From contig JAJOZX010002359.1 in the NCBI GenBank assembly GCA_023014485.1, positions 594,001 through 658,000 of the forward strand: 64,000 nucleotides of DNA, in the 5' to 3' direction. How positions within the stretch are numbered: the stretch's first letter is position 1; each line of letters begins with the position of its first letter. The position numbers and the translations under genes are program-made. Origin of the DNA: Bathynomus jamesi (Eukaryota; Arthropoda; Malacostraca; Isopoda; Cirolanidae). Positions 1 to 11,049 of the stretch are shown here, piece after piece. Under the pieces are notes generated by a model. That model saw only the letters and a program-made list of their open reading frames with translations. It made no database searches and had not been told where the DNA came from.

Positions 1-63
1 GGTCAAATAGGTTAGGTAAATAATATAAAGCAGTTAGGAATTTCGTAAAACTCCTAAAATAAT

Positions 64-255
64 GGGTGCTACTACGTATAGTATGCGGTCTACCTACGAT
101 TCGGCGGTCTACCTTTTAATTATTGCTTCTTATCTTGTTTACTAATCGCCCTTGACGATTGGTTAGGTTTAGTAATGATATTTTCGTTAGTTTTAACGAA
201 AATATCATGACTAAACCTAACCAGTCGTAGGTAGACCGCATACTATAGTAGCACC
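64..255. repeat. Hairpin repeat with two nested inverted repeats
   Basis: An outer arm at 64-99 (reads gggtgctactacg...) is matched in reverse complement by 225-255. Inside it, 156-227 is itself a near-perfect palindrome centred near 190. The inner palindrome closely matches the one at 13019-13107 inside the Helitron, including the shared word cgcccttgacgattgg. It is a non-coding foldback-type element or a stripped Helitron fragment. No transposase is present. Confidence 0.6.
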
Positions 256-1725
256 AAATAATGTATTTAGAGTTGTTTGTAAGTTCCAGGATCTTGGTAC
301 AAAAAGCTCAAAAAATATTTTGGTGGAAGGCGCAATCACAGATGGGAAATGACGAACTAGACGAAACAAGAGGGCGCAGAGAGGGGGTTGCACACAGACC
401 ATCAGAAGATCGTATTTACCACCCCTTGTCACTTTTATTTTAACATCTCGCCTCGAAGCCGTGGGAAATAGTACCTACAGTACTTTTAAAATGAACTTCG
501 GCCAGTAAATTAAATTTCATTTTCTCCTAGGGCTTACGAAGGACAATTCTCTTCAGGCCCTAGGTTATACGCTCGTTTCGCTAAGCCTATTCTGTATTCC
601 AGATTAAGGCCTACTTCTCCGTTCTATTATTATATAACATAAGTTTAAATATCAACACTTTGGTGTTGTTTAAAATTCGCGATAGAGACACGCTCATTAA
701 TATGAAGTAAGTGGAAAACGTTTTAATTAGCTGGGGTGAGTAATCTTACGACGTAAAACATTAAGATATAATTGTCAGGCTACTATCTAATGGACCACGC
801 TACGGCATCAACAGTAACATCCTTTCGGTGTAAGGGTCACGCTACCAAAAGAAAGATGTGAATTAAATGTGTTTATAAACTTTGTGTGGGTGGCAATATT
901 CTCTGTGCAACATTCCGAATTTATGTTCTAATACCCATCGCAACAATGTTCGGGTTTGTTCATGATGACGCTCATTTCTCAAATTACGTTGCCACCCACC
1001 CACGAACGGAAGTGCCACCACCCACCGACTAACAACATTCGGGGTCAACGGAAGGAGGAACGTCACCCCGGGAGAAACCCCGCACTCACTCAACAGGAAA
1101 AGAAAAAATGAAAAAAAAAAATCGTAAAGGGAGAATGGAAAACTTTTATATAAAATAAAACAACAAAAAGTTTATATAAAAATAAAATAAAACTTTATTA
1201 CTCTAAGCTTTTGCGATTCCCAAATTGTGCTATAAATTAAGCTCGAAGGGTATGAACAGATTTTATTAAATCAAGAATACTTCAGGTAAAAATTTGAAAT
1301 TTATATAACAATTTCGAAAATCTTTTACGGTCGCGTAAAATTTGAAACTAAAAATAAAATAAGGTTATTGATCTTGTCGCTAAGACCACAAGATGGAACT
1401 ATACGCAATAATGCAAACAGGATTTATGAAATTAGTGTTACAGTGTTGTGCAGAGGATTGACAAAAGTAAACAGACACCTTCGGTTTTTCCATTGTTTTT
1501 GATTTGATAATAAATTCAATAAATAATAACAGATTTACTGCAGCAATATATTTAGAATCGTGTTTTCCCTTTACTGTTATTTAAAGATGAGCTTTACCAT
1601 TTAAGGACAACTATTGTGGTGTCTTTTTACGTTTGTCAACCCTCTGTATATCTAATGGAGCAATTAATTGTTTGGAAACGGTAGTCTGCATAATGTCACA
1701 ACTTTATTTTACAGTGTATAGAAGT
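256..1725. other. AT-rich non-coding stretch
   Basis: I see no convincing gene. Short open frames here lack family similarity and look like chance. A short inverted repeat around cctagggc/gccctagg lies near 527-565. The rest is AT-rich, with poly-A runs near 1100-1190. Confidence 0.5.
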
Positions 1726-2037
1726 ACACTGTAAATTTTAATTAATCCATACAGGTCATTAATATTAAAATTTTAATTGGTTCATTTGAAACAATTGTGA
1801 AACGATTTCTTGGTAAATCCAATGGTCTATTTTTCCTTTCTGAACCAATTTTGAACCAATTATATTTTTAGTATTAGTATGATTGGTTCAAAATCTGTCC
1901 AGGAAATAAAAATGTTCCAACTGCTTCAAAAATGGACTATTTCCTTTTACAAGAAAGTTTCATAATCGGTTCAGCAAATAGAACAATTAAAATTTTAATA
2001 TCGATGGGCTGTATAGATCGATTGAACTTTACAGTGC
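1726..2037. mobile_element. Foldback MITE, about 310 bp
   Basis: The first about 80 bases (cactgtaaattttaatt...) match the reverse complement of the last about 80 (...attgaactttacagtg). Both arms share a run around atattaaaattttaatt. Nothing in it codes for protein. Size, AT content and long imperfect inverted arms fit a miniature inverted-repeat element. I could not fix a target duplication. Confidence 0.6.
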
Positions 2038-2040
2038 ATG

Positions 2041-2744
2041 CATGACATACCCGAAACCACATAATGGCAACGTGGCGTCTTTTTTTATTTTTTTAAGTTT
2101 GCCATAAAAATTCAATCATATTTTCGTGATAGTGACGTCTTTGTACCGTCATAATGCCTTTTTGTTGCAGCTAAAACTTCACTAGAAACGTATGTATAAA
2201 ACTAACATGTTCTTATTATAAGTACAACAATGTGACATTATATATTTAGACATTTCGACCCCTATTATTTTTTTTATGCGGGAAGAAGGAGCCAAGAGAG
2301 AGAGAGAGAGAGAGTATCCCTGCGTGTCAATATTTCCCTCAGAAGTGTTTATCACGAAAGGGAAGGGTTCTTTTAGTATATATATATATATATATAAATA
2401 TATTTTCAAACAATAACACTTTGAACGATGAAATTACTGCAAAGTGATTTGCATAATTTCTTGCATATAACTTGTAGTTAATTTCAAAATGATTACAAAG
2501 GATTGAAAAGTAATCAGAAGGACTTCATATTAATGGCCCCATTAAGAGCTTAAATGACCATTATTCTAACATTTACCAGAACTTCAACATTACTTCAACA
2601 TTTAACGTTTAAAATTAGGCCAAATATTGTCTGTTGGGTATTTTTAATTAACATGATAACAACTTTGCTTGAAGAAAAGTTGCGTTTTTTTTTATATATT
2701 TTCAGAACAGAGTAGTTAGCTGTTCTTAATTACCCTCTTAATCA

Positions 2745-2790
<46 letters not shown>
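2041..2790. other. AT-rich spacer with microsatellites
   Basis: It contains (AG)n near 2297-2314, (TA)n near 2375-2400 and (TA)n/(CA)n at 2751-2790. No gene is seen. The final (TA)n is the flank into which the next mariner appears to have inserted. Confidence 0.5.
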
Positions 2791-2791
<1 letters not shown>

Positions 2792-4162
2792 GAGCGTGGG
2801 TTGAAAAGAAATGCCTCCACTTGAATAATTGTGGATTGTGTAGAATAACCAGGTAAAATCGGTTTTGTATTGTAATTTGATATCCCGAACTCATTCCAGA
2901 TTGTATAGAGGTAACAGATAAAACCGGTTTTGTGTTATAACCTAATAAAGCCTTCACTCATCCACACGTTGGTTCAGTATCGATTACAATGGAAAGGAAT
3001 AAAGACGTTCGCTTCAAGCAACGTGCCGTAATTGAATATTTGACCGCGGAAAGTGTTGCTCCCATAGGCATTCATCGGCGAATGCAAGCTGTGTACGGCA
3101 AACAGTGTGTTGATTTGAATACCGTTCGACGTTGGGCCAGGCAGTGTAAAGAAGGAGAAGCCGGGCAAGAAGATTTGCGAAACAAACCGCGAAGTAGAAG
3201 GCCTGTAACGACAACCAACGAGTCTCATTGGAACTACGTTGATGAACTGATTCGTGGAAATTGTAGCATTAAACAAAATGAAATTACTGCAATGCTCGAT
3301 ATCTCCAAAGAGCGAGTGGGACACATTATCAGTATTCTCGGTTACCGAAAGGTCTGCGCCAGATCGGTGCCTCGCATGCTCACTGCCGAGATGAAAAATG
3401 AGAGACTACGCATTTGCCAAGAAAATCTGCAGCGCTTCGAAAATGAAGATTAATTTCTGCACAGCATTGTGACAAGAGACGAGACGTGGGTCCACCATTA
3501 TGACTTTGAAAATAAACGGCAATCCATGGAATATATATATCGGCACAAAAATTCACCGCAACCAATAGAATTCAAAGTTAAAAAATCGGCTGGAAAAGTG
3601 ATGATGCCTGTTTTTTGGGATATCAATGGTGTTGTTCGCGATGACTTTACGGAAAGAGGGACAGCAGTTAACTTCGCACGTTATATTGAAACTCTGAAGA
3701 AGTTGAAAATCGGATCAGGGGGGTTCGCACCCACAAAAACATAGTCATTGTTCACCATGATAACGCACGGCCTCACACCAGTGTTCAAACACGACAAGCA
3801 ATTGAGGATCTGCAATTCACCGTCTTGCTGCATCCACCATATAGCCCCGATTTAGCACCATGCGATTTTCACCTCTTTCCTAAACTTAAAGAACATCGTG
3901 GATATCGCTCCGAGTCTGATGAAGAAGTTAAGGCCGCTGTGAAATTTTGGTTTCGTTGTCAAAGCTCCGAGTTTTACAGGGATGGATTTCAAAAACTCAT
4001 TTATCGTTGGCGTAAATGTATCGACGTAGAGGGTGATTTTATAGTAAAGTAAATGTATCGTTTTGAAGAATAAATTCTAAGGTACATCTTTGCTTTTGTT
4101 TCGATAAAACCTTCAACCCGTTTAAAATTTATTTGAGTGGAGGCATTACTTTTCAGCCCACC

Positions 4163-4165
<3 letters not shown>
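2791..4165 (+). mobile_element. mariner-family transposon
   Basis: Terminal inverted repeats of about 30 bp close the element. The left end reads gtgggttgaaaagaaatgcc and the right end is its near reverse complement at 4135-4165. Both ends abut (TA)n sequence, as expected for TA-targeting mariners. The interior encodes a broken transposase in the same orientation. The total of about 1.37 kb is close to the usual 1.3 kb of a mariner. Confidence 0.88.
2989..4052 (+). pseudogene. mariner transposase, broken
   Basis: This is the cut-and-paste transposase of the surrounding mariner. Residues 1-154 hold the N-terminal helix-turn-helix domains. An in-frame TAA at 3451-3453 then interrupts the frame, which reopens in phase at VTRDETWVHHYD, the first catalytic aspartate region. 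A frameshift near the G-run at 3718-3724 moves the rest, including HHDNARPH and PPYSPDLAPCDFHLF, to another frame. These motifs are characteristic of D,D34D mariner transposases. With one stop and one frameshift the copy cannot make a full protein. Confidence 0.9.
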
Positions 4166-4208
<43 letters not shown>

Positions 4209-4268
4209 AACGTGTGTTTAGGAGAATAATGGATTTTTTAATGAATTGAGGCAACTATCGGCCTTATA
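4166..4268. repeat. (TA)n/(TG)n microsatellite and short spacer
   Basis: Alternating TA then TG dinucleotides run from 4166 to about 4209, between the right end of the mariner and the left end of the Tc1 element. No gene is present. Confidence 0.7.
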
Positions 4269-4599
4269 CAGTGGCATTCATAAGTATATGTACAGAGAAA
4301 TATTTCAGTTATATTTCAGTTATATCCATTCTTTGGCTAGTTTTGAAAAATTTAACAAATAAACAAATTTTGTTTAATTCCATCATATAACGTAACGTAT
4401 AAAATAATCTGAGGAAAATAAAAAAAAGTTAAAATGCAAAAGTTTTTGTACCTTTATTTGCAAAATTATTTAATACTTTGTGTGTCCACCTTTTGCTTCA
4501 ATGACTTCAGTGATTCGTTTTGAGTATTTTTCTCAGTAGAAATTTTAGCCCATTCTTCTAAAGAAAATTGTTGCAATTTATTCAGATTTGAAGGGTTTC

Positions 4600-5520
4600 T
4601 CTTGTGGACAGCTTTTTCAAATCAAACCATAAATTCTTGATTAAAATGCGATATGAGTTTTGACTGGGCTACTCGAGAAGCTTGAAATTCTTTTGTTGAA
4701 GCCATTTCATGGTGCTCTTGCTTTTATGTTTTGGATTATTATCTTGATGCAGTACCCAATTGCGACCCATTCGCAACTCTCGAACTGAAAGCAACACATT
4801 TTCTTTCAAAATTTACTGATATTTATTCGAATTCTAAACATTCATGACAACAAGCTTTACTTGACCAGAAACGCTAAATCATCCCAAAAAGAAGCAAACT
4901 ACCACCACCATGTAGACCGTAGGAAATGTTTTCCCTCGAATGCAGTATTTGATTTTCGCCAAACCTACCGTTGTTCGTTGTTCCCGAATAATTAAATTTT
5001 CTTCTCGTCTGTACAGAGAACTTTCTTCCAGAATGCAAATCCATCATTTTGATGATCCTTGGCGTACTTTAAACGAGCTTCTTTGTACGCTTTTTGTAGC
5101 AGAAATTTTCTTCGTGCAACCCTTCCGTGCAGACTATGCTTTCTCAATGTACGACTCACATTAGAGGCATGGACATCGATCTCAGACAGTCTTAATGTTT
5201 GACAGATATCATCTGCAGTCACTCGTGGATTCGTAGCAGCCATTCTTTCAATCCATCTAGCAGTACGTTCTGAAATCTTGCAAGATCGTCCATACCTTGG
5301 TACAATTTTAATTGTTCCAAAGCCTTTCCATTTTTTTATAACTGCAGCAACCTTCGTAAGTGGAATTCGAAGTTTCTCTCGTATCTTCCTATAACACTTT
5401 CCAGACTCGTATGCAGCAGTAACGGATCTCTTAAGAACTGTAGAGCGCTCTTTGCAACGACTTCCTATTGCTTACTAATGGCTTGTACAGTCATACGTTT
5501 TTCAGGAAGATTCGGAGAAA
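4600..5520 (-). pseudogene. Tc1-like transposase, decayed
   Basis: This is a cut-and-paste transposase remnant. The best-preserved piece, 5243-4992, reads through a paired-type DNA-binding segment (RTLRKHSLHGRVARRK) into VLCTDEKKI, which corresponds to the first catalytic aspartate of Tc1 enzymes. Upstream on the minus strand (about 5430-5250) a helix-turn-helix region is readable in the same sense. Downstream (about 4990-4600) the HGGGS-type and later segments are recognisable only with frameshifts and stops. The family is clear, the copy is dead, and the exact start cannot be given. Confidence 0.8.
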
Positions 5521-5782
5521 TTTTAGAATTCAGAATTGCCAAGTCTCTAATCAATAAACAGCCAACTCCTGATCAAAATGTTAACTTCTTCAAGCCCAAG
5601 GTGGACACACAAAGTATTTCTAAATGAATGTACAAAAACTTTCGCATTTTAATTTTTCTTTATTTTCCTTAAGTTTTTTGATGTTTTACATTAGATTTTG
5701 GAATTAAACTAATATTTTTGTTTGTTAAAATTTTCCAAACGAACGGTATTGAATTGAACTGAATTGAATTGAATATTTATAT

Positions 5783-6105
5783 AGGGTGGAGCGAAAAATA
5801 CTTTTTTTCTAGTATGAAATTCTAATAGTGATTAAAAGTTGCATTTAGTGGACGATATATACCTGCCAAAATATGAGTTCATTTGTTTAATATTTTCAGC
5901 TGCCACCAGGGGGCTAAAGTTAACACAATTTTGGGTAAAAAGGAAAAAAATGCTTCTATTTTAGGTTTATCAAACTATTATAAAAGTTTATCTTAGAATT
6001 ATCTAATAGTTTGATTAAGATTTTTAAATGATAAGAATTCGTTTTGTAAAAATGCCTTTTCATATGCTTAATATCTTCAGCTGCCACAAGAGGGCTGAAG
6101 TTAAC
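5783..6105. repeat. Left terminal inverted repeat (323 bp)
   Basis: It pairs with 8954-9276 with few differences by eye. The internal motif ending in gttaac occurs near 5895-5925 and again at 6077-6105. The inner copy forms the inner boundary of the repeat. Confidence 0.85.
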
Positions 6106-6289
6106 TTAAAAATGACAATTAAGTATGATTCTGTATTTACTTGAAAAAGGGAACAGTAATATAATTAGGATGCCTCTCCTCCTTTATACTGGCTTGAGAC
6201 AGTTAAGAAACGTTATTTCGTGCCTTAGCGGAGTTACCACCCTTTCCCCAACCAACCTCCCTCTAGAAAGGGTTCTTGCTGAAGACTAT

Positions 6290-8539
6290 TTAGTAATTTG
6301 CTTTTGTGTCAAATTTTGGCTGTTTTTTCCTTGATTCTAATGTAGCACGAATCCAACCGTCTCTGTTTGTAGGTCCGCAGACTGATCCAGCAGCGTCTGT
6401 AACGAGCTTGACGCATCTCTCTACGGCTTGTGTATGACAAGGAAACTGAAATAATTCTGAATGAAGAGTAGTACCATGTTTGATGCATGATTCAATATCA
6501 TCAAGAGAAACTTCTTTGGTTATCGGTGGTTCTGCTATCTGAAAATCTTGCCACATAATGAGATCTGTATAGTCTTTGGCATAAAAATTTATTTCTGGCA
6601 CCTTAAAATACCTGATAACATCTGTTTCTTGAATGCATGCCCTTGCTTTTATGATACGCCTAAATCCCAACTGACGCACATGTTCCCTTTCATCAGCTAT
6701 CATTGCAATGAGAATGTTTTCTTGATTTGCGTAATATGCATTTCGCTGAATGACTGAGTCATGTACTCTCCTAAGCTCTTCACGGAGATACCGGCTTCTT
6801 GCAATCATATGCCACATATGTTTAGCACCATATTGGCATAATGGTTTACGCTTTATCTGAAACCACATTGGTGCGTATACCCTAACAATGAAAGTAGCTA
6901 ATTCTTGTAAATTGCCTGAAGGATTCTCTGTGCTTGCATATAACCGCAGAGTCCTGTTTGCTGTGGTGAGCCACCTTGAATGTGATATATTGCCTGGACT
7001 CTTATGACTAAGACTCTTTGAGAATGTTCCACTTCATATAGCCTTGTGAATTTCAAGAAGGTATTTCTGGTCAGTACTTATGTCATCTACATCAACTTCA
7101 CACATGTCCTCTTGAATTTCAATGGGTTTGAAGTTAACTATGGGAAGCTTTTCACAGTCTGAAAGTGCTCGGCCAATTTCTCCTGAAAATGCTCTTGGTC
7201 CAGTAGTGGTACCATCCAAGTGATGAAACAGATGGCGCAATGGAAGTTCATTAAGGTGTAAAAGGCATATCAGCCACTGCAATGGCTTATTAAAGGCTTC
7301 TTCCAGTAATCTTATTGTGCCTCCAATACTACCAGTGTTAACCACTGTCGAATCACAGCCAACTTCAACGATGTTCCCTATATCAACATTCCTTTCTTTC
7401 AAGCAATTCACTAGCGCTGTGCAAATGTATTTAGCTTTGCCACTGGAAGGTGTCACATGTGCAAAGTACAGAGAGTGTGGTTCAGATATTATGCTGATAT
7501 GCTCTTCGCGTTTGGTTCTTTGGTGGTTAGAGCCATCACTCTCCTGGACTTGAATCATTGTTTTATCCTTTCTGCCATCAAAGTATAATCCCCGCATGGT
7601 TTTTGGCTCTCCTATCTGTTGTAGTTCCTTTCTCTGTTTTTGTCTTTCACGTCTTAGCTTACTTCTGTCTATAATATTCCCTTTGTCTTCGGGAGTAACA
7701 ATTTTAAGATCTGCCAATACTGCAGAAGCAATAGCAGCCCCAGCTCTGTCCGACATTTTAAATCTATCACAAGTAATTGCTAATGAAGGCAGTGGCTCAC
7801 GCATCTGTTGTTCTGATATTACATATTGAGTCGAGGTTGTATCTTCCTCATTATCTTCAGATATCTCTTCTAGTTGTTGAAGTTCACTTGTCTCTGTTTC
7901 GATTTGTAAGTTGGACGTATTGGTTATAGCAGCACTAGTTGTTTGTGAGGATTCCAGACGTGCTTTTTCCATTTCCTTTCGATGTTCTCTTGCTTGTAAT
8001 CGTCTTGTGTGTGCTATGTCAATGCTTCCTATCACCATTATTCTGCGTGTTCGTTGGTCATTTAAAAAATCCTGCTCTTTTGGAGGGACTTTCTTACTCT
8101 TTTCACATGAGCATCTCCTAAACTCCTTACATTTGCAGGTGCAGATGTCAAACAAAGTGCATTTTGAAGGGTTTTCAAATCCTTCAAGCTGATTTTTGTA
8201 CTTAGGTTGATCCTTGCGTGACTTGTATGGCTTTAATAAGGACCTGTATTTATCATGGTACACTCGCATCATCTGTAAAACGCGTGTATGTGAAACTATT
8301 GGCAAAGAGGCCTTCTTCCAAATATTTTCTACCTTTTTGGAAACTGCCTCTGCTATTTCAGAAAATGAAGGCTCCTTGTTATTCATCTGCTCCTTCACTA
8401 AATGTTTTGTGAACAGGTAATCTTTCATAATGCAGTTATAAGTTGGTAGTTGCATATCACTCATCTCACAAGGTACTTCAAATATGGCACACTTCATATG
8501 TTCTCTAGTGAAATGTTTATATTTAGTATTTGATGCCAT
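6290..8539 (-). pseudogene. Transposase of the long-TIR element, one in-frame TGA
   Basis: The frame opens at ATG 8539 and runs 749 codons to 6290. Its only interruption is a TGA at 7036-7034 (codon 502). Both sides are in the same phase and fully open. A cysteine cluster (C127, C133, C135, C137, C143, C145) may bind zinc. D321 in YFDGRKDKT and D396 in VGCDSTVV are candidates for the first two catalytic acids. CLLH at 425-428 matches the CxxH motif known from several DDE transposase superfamilies. The third acid is probably in the C-terminal third, near QENILIAMIADE. The C-terminus carries FPCHTQAVERCVKLVTDA, shared with the fragment at 51469. I infer a DDE transposase of uncertain superfamily. 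A single nonsense codon suggests a recently active element. Confidence 0.75.
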
Positions 8540-8953
8540 AATATTTTTAAGAAAAATTCACAATCACAAAATATCCTGTAACATCAAAACATTATATAAT
8601 TAATATATATATATATTTTATAAGTATATATAATATATTATATAAATATATAATATATATAAATAAACTAAAATTATATAATACATTATAACAAGCATTT
8701 TATAATAAAATCAATATTATCTCTATATAAATCACTTTAAAATAAAGTTTTATAATATTCCGATCATATTAAAAAACTCTCCGATCAACTGAGCGACTAC
8801 GCCTACTACCTAAGAAGACAAGTGTTAACACACTGTTCTAATGACTCACAGAAAGAAATTCCTTCACACCAAAACCCTCCCCCACAACCCTCCCCAAACC
8901 CTCCCCCACAACATTCAGTGTAGTCTCAACATGACTCAGTTACTCTAAATTGT
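8540..8953. other. 5' flank of the long-TIR transposase gene
   Basis: This segment lies between the transposase start and the right inverted repeat. It is very AT-rich at 8590-8760, then has a short direct repeat of aaccctcccccac near 8873-8911. The gene's promoter would be expected here or in the repeat, but I see no clear core element. Confidence 0.4.
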
Positions 8954-9276
8954 GTTAACTTCAGCTCTCTTGTGGCAGCTGAAGATATTAAGCATATGAA
9001 AAGGCATTTTTACAAAACGAATTCCTATCATTTAAAAATCTTAATCAAACTATTAGATAATTCTACGATAAAATTTTATAATAGTCTGACAAACCTAAAA
9101 TAGAAGCATTTTTTTCCTTTTTACACAAAATTGTGTTAACTTTAGCCCCCTGGTGGCAGCTGAAACTTTTAAACAAATGAACTCATATTTTGGCAGGCAT
9201 ATTTCGTCCACTAAATGCAACTTTTAATCACTATTAGAACTTCATACTAGAAAAAAAGTATTTTTCGCTCCACCCT
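8954..9276. repeat. Right terminal inverted repeat (323 bp)
   Basis: This is the reverse complement of 5783-6105 with scattered substitutions. It keeps both internal motif copies, near 8954-8982 and 9134-9162. Confidence 0.85.
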
Positions 9277-10010
9277 ATGAATAACCTTTATTATTAATAA
9301 TAAAATAAATACTGTACATTGGTCTTACAATTTACAATGACATAAATAATTGTGAAGCTGGACTATTTATTTTATTTAAATTAGCCCTTAAGCTTTTGGA
9401 TTTACTGGGCTTTTATTAAAAATAAAACAGATGGCTATTATTAAGTAATAATACATAACTCATGAATAAAAATTATTAATTAAGGTTTGTATTAATCTTA
9501 AATTATTATTATCGATATAACAAATGTAGTAATTATTGATAGTACTGTACCAATACCATACAAAGAAATCAATATTATATATGAGAAATAAGAGCTGAAC
9601 AATCACAAGTAATATACCTTTAATCCTAGATTACACGCGAGAAATGAATAAACAACAGTAATGTACATTAATCCTAAATTTTTATTAGTATGCCATTATT
9701 AATCGACATTTCAACTTGGTTTTAAACGAATTTACACTCACAATATTTTTTATACCACCATTTAAATCATTCCATAGTTTCAATCCAATGAAAATGGGTA
9801 ATTTTTGAGATGAAGACGATCTAAATTGAGGTATAACATGCTCTTACCTATTTCTGGTCTGATACGATTGGATTTCTTGATGAGTTACAAAGTATTTATT
9901 TACCCATTGAAAGTTAATGATTTTGTTCTTACACTTGTAAATAAAAATAAAATGTGCCAGTTTCTTTACATCACTGAGCATTAGTAAACTTTTCATGACT
10001 ATGCATGATA
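9277..10010 (-). mobile_element. LINE fragment, 3' part, inside the Tc1
   Basis: Read on the minus strand, about 10010-9690 encodes the tail of a non-LTR reverse transcriptase: KLAHFIFIYKCKNKI, then H-x-x-x-x-Y-x-TR, then FIGLKLWNDLN and a terminal lysine-rich helix, the usual C-terminal order in CR1/Jockey/RTE-like proteins. A stop and a frameshift break it near 9843. The 3' UTR follows to 9277. A short attga-type tandem tail lies on the other side of the long-TIR element (about 5750-5780). The word ttactgggcttttattaaa near 9400 recurs in reverse at about 55890-55950, so the family is dispersed. Confidence 0.65.
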
Positions 10011-10072
10011 TAAAAGATAACGACGAATATAACTGAAATATTTCTCTGTGCGAATACTTATGAGCGCCACTG

Positions 10073-10235
10073 TTCATGCACATTTATCTCTTCCTATTCG
10101 TTTTGAATTACGTGTATAAATAATTGCAGAACTAGCACGTTTTGGGTTTTGGTCAGAGACCTGAATCGTCAATTGAAACACCTTGATTAAATTTGTCAGA
10201 AGTAATTTCCATATTGGTTTATATATATATATATT
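10073..10235. other. Spacer with (TA)n
   Basis: Short AT-rich spacer with a (TA)n run near 10220-10236. No gene is seen. Confidence 0.5.
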
Positions 10236-10400
10236 GTTAAACACAGACCGTGCATGGAACAAGGAACTCTTCTGGGAAAATTAAATCCACTATAGTCCGA
10301 ATAAGTAATGGTAAATGACAAATACCATAGTTTTTTTCCTTTTTCATGATTTTAGCCCGACGTGGGCAACGGGTCTCTCGCAAAGAGATCCCATAAATAT
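10236..10400 (+). repeat. Dispersed repeat, copy 1
   Basis: About 165 bases from cagaccgtgcatggaacaag to the (TA)n at 10412 match the reverse complement of about 33200-33370. Shared blocks include aattaaatc, agtaatggtaaatg and tttttcatgat. The family is unidentified; the segment could be part of a SINE or of a LINE or Penelope UTR. No intact coding frame is conserved. Confidence 0.6.
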
Positions 10401-10411
10401 AGCTTCCCTCA

Positions 10412-10446
<35 letters not shown>

Positions 10447-10850
10447 AAAAAATTTAATTGGTTAATTCATCTTAGAATGTGAATATAGTCTACAGGAGGA
10501 TGAGGTTACTCTCATAAGGATTTCAAAATATATTTTGAAGAACTTCGAAATTCGGATATTAAAGTACCATAAATTATTAAGTAACATCATAGCAGTGCCA
10601 TTACGTTCTCTTATAACATTCGTAATTTCAAAGTTTAAATTAGTTTGTTAACTGTTGCGATATTGATAAATATAGTGCATTTGCCACAAGTTTTGTAAAT
10701 GAAAGAAAAGTGCAAGTAGTTTGGAAGTGTTCTCCTTTGTTGTGAAAGATTGGATATGATTACTGAAAAAAAAATTACGAAGGAATTTGGGGACACAACC
10801 TTTTAATATATCTGAGGCGTCTTTAAAATTGTGTTTTGAGAGCCATGCAG
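10401..10850. other. AT-rich spacer
   Basis: (TA)n at about 10412-10442, then unremarkable AT-rich DNA. No gene is seen. Confidence 0.5.
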
Positions 10851-10851
10851 G

Positions 10852-11010
10852 CTACGTCTTGTCCACATTGCAACCCCACTTTCCTTTTAGATCAGCAAGG
10901 TTAAGCGACAATGGGTTTGTTTTGTAGTTGGATAAGTGACCGTCCTTTGCGTTCAGATGATGCAGCGACCCGTGGTTCAGATGCCACGTAAAGCTGTAGG
11001 TCCCATCTGT
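10852..11010 (+). repeat. 5S-rRNA-like repeat (possible SINE3-type or 5S pseudogene)
   Basis: The stretch gatcagcaaggttaagcgac followed by atgggttt, then gttggataagtgaccgtcc, has the order and spacing of the internal promoter half of 5S rRNA (GATC...GTTAAGC...GGG...TTGGATGGGTGACC). The flanks do not fold into a full 5S molecule, so this is a degraded relative rather than a functional gene. The downstream part (gctgtaggtcccatctgtc) may be SINE body. Confidence 0.4.
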
Positions 11011-11049
11011 CATATGGCTTTTGCCATTACGAAGGAGTTTCAACAAACC

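Larger units (their letters stand above)
5783..9276 (-). mobile_element. DNA transposon with 323-bp terminal inverted repeats
   Basis: Positions 5783-6105 and 8954-9276 are near-identical inverted copies, both starting agggtggagcgaaaaatac. The 3.5-kb element sits in the tail of a LINE that itself sits in a Tc1. One long gene runs on the minus strand between the repeats. Each terminal repeat holds two copies of a motif of about 29 bases, cagctgccaccagggggcta and its variant cagctgccacaagagggct, which are candidate transposase-binding sites. The flanks do not show a clean target duplication, so the superfamily is not fixed by that criterion. Confidence 0.85.
4269..10072 (-). mobile_element. Tc1-like transposon split by nested insertions
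   Basis: The left end reads cagtggcattcataagtat. Its near reverse complement ends at 10072 (acttatgagcgccactg). Further inverted similarity continues inward on the left (about 4340-4480) and on the right up to about 5747. The right inverted repeat is therefore split: its inner part ends near 5747 and its outer part resumes near 9995-10072. The intervening 4.2 kb is a LINE fragment that itself hosts a second DNA transposon. The transposase lies on the minus strand. Without insertions the element would be about 1.6 kb, normal for Tc1. Confidence 0.8.

Noticed and set aside
863..1093. 76-residue minus-strand frame
   Set aside because: No family features, no promoter, and its composition is consistent with chance.
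5783..5800. 8-bp target duplication, which would support a P or hAT assignment
   Set aside because: The flanks (atttatat on the left, atgaataa on the right) do not match well enough to call a duplication.
7317..8420. Plus-strand frames of 60-93 residues opposite the long-TIR transposase
   Set aside because: They are antisense shadows of the well-supported minus-strand gene.
10340..10400. tRNA-like hairpin gggtctctcgcaaagagatccc
   Set aside because: Only one arm resembles a tRNA stem, there are no A/B boxes, and it belongs to a dispersed repeat found again near 33230.
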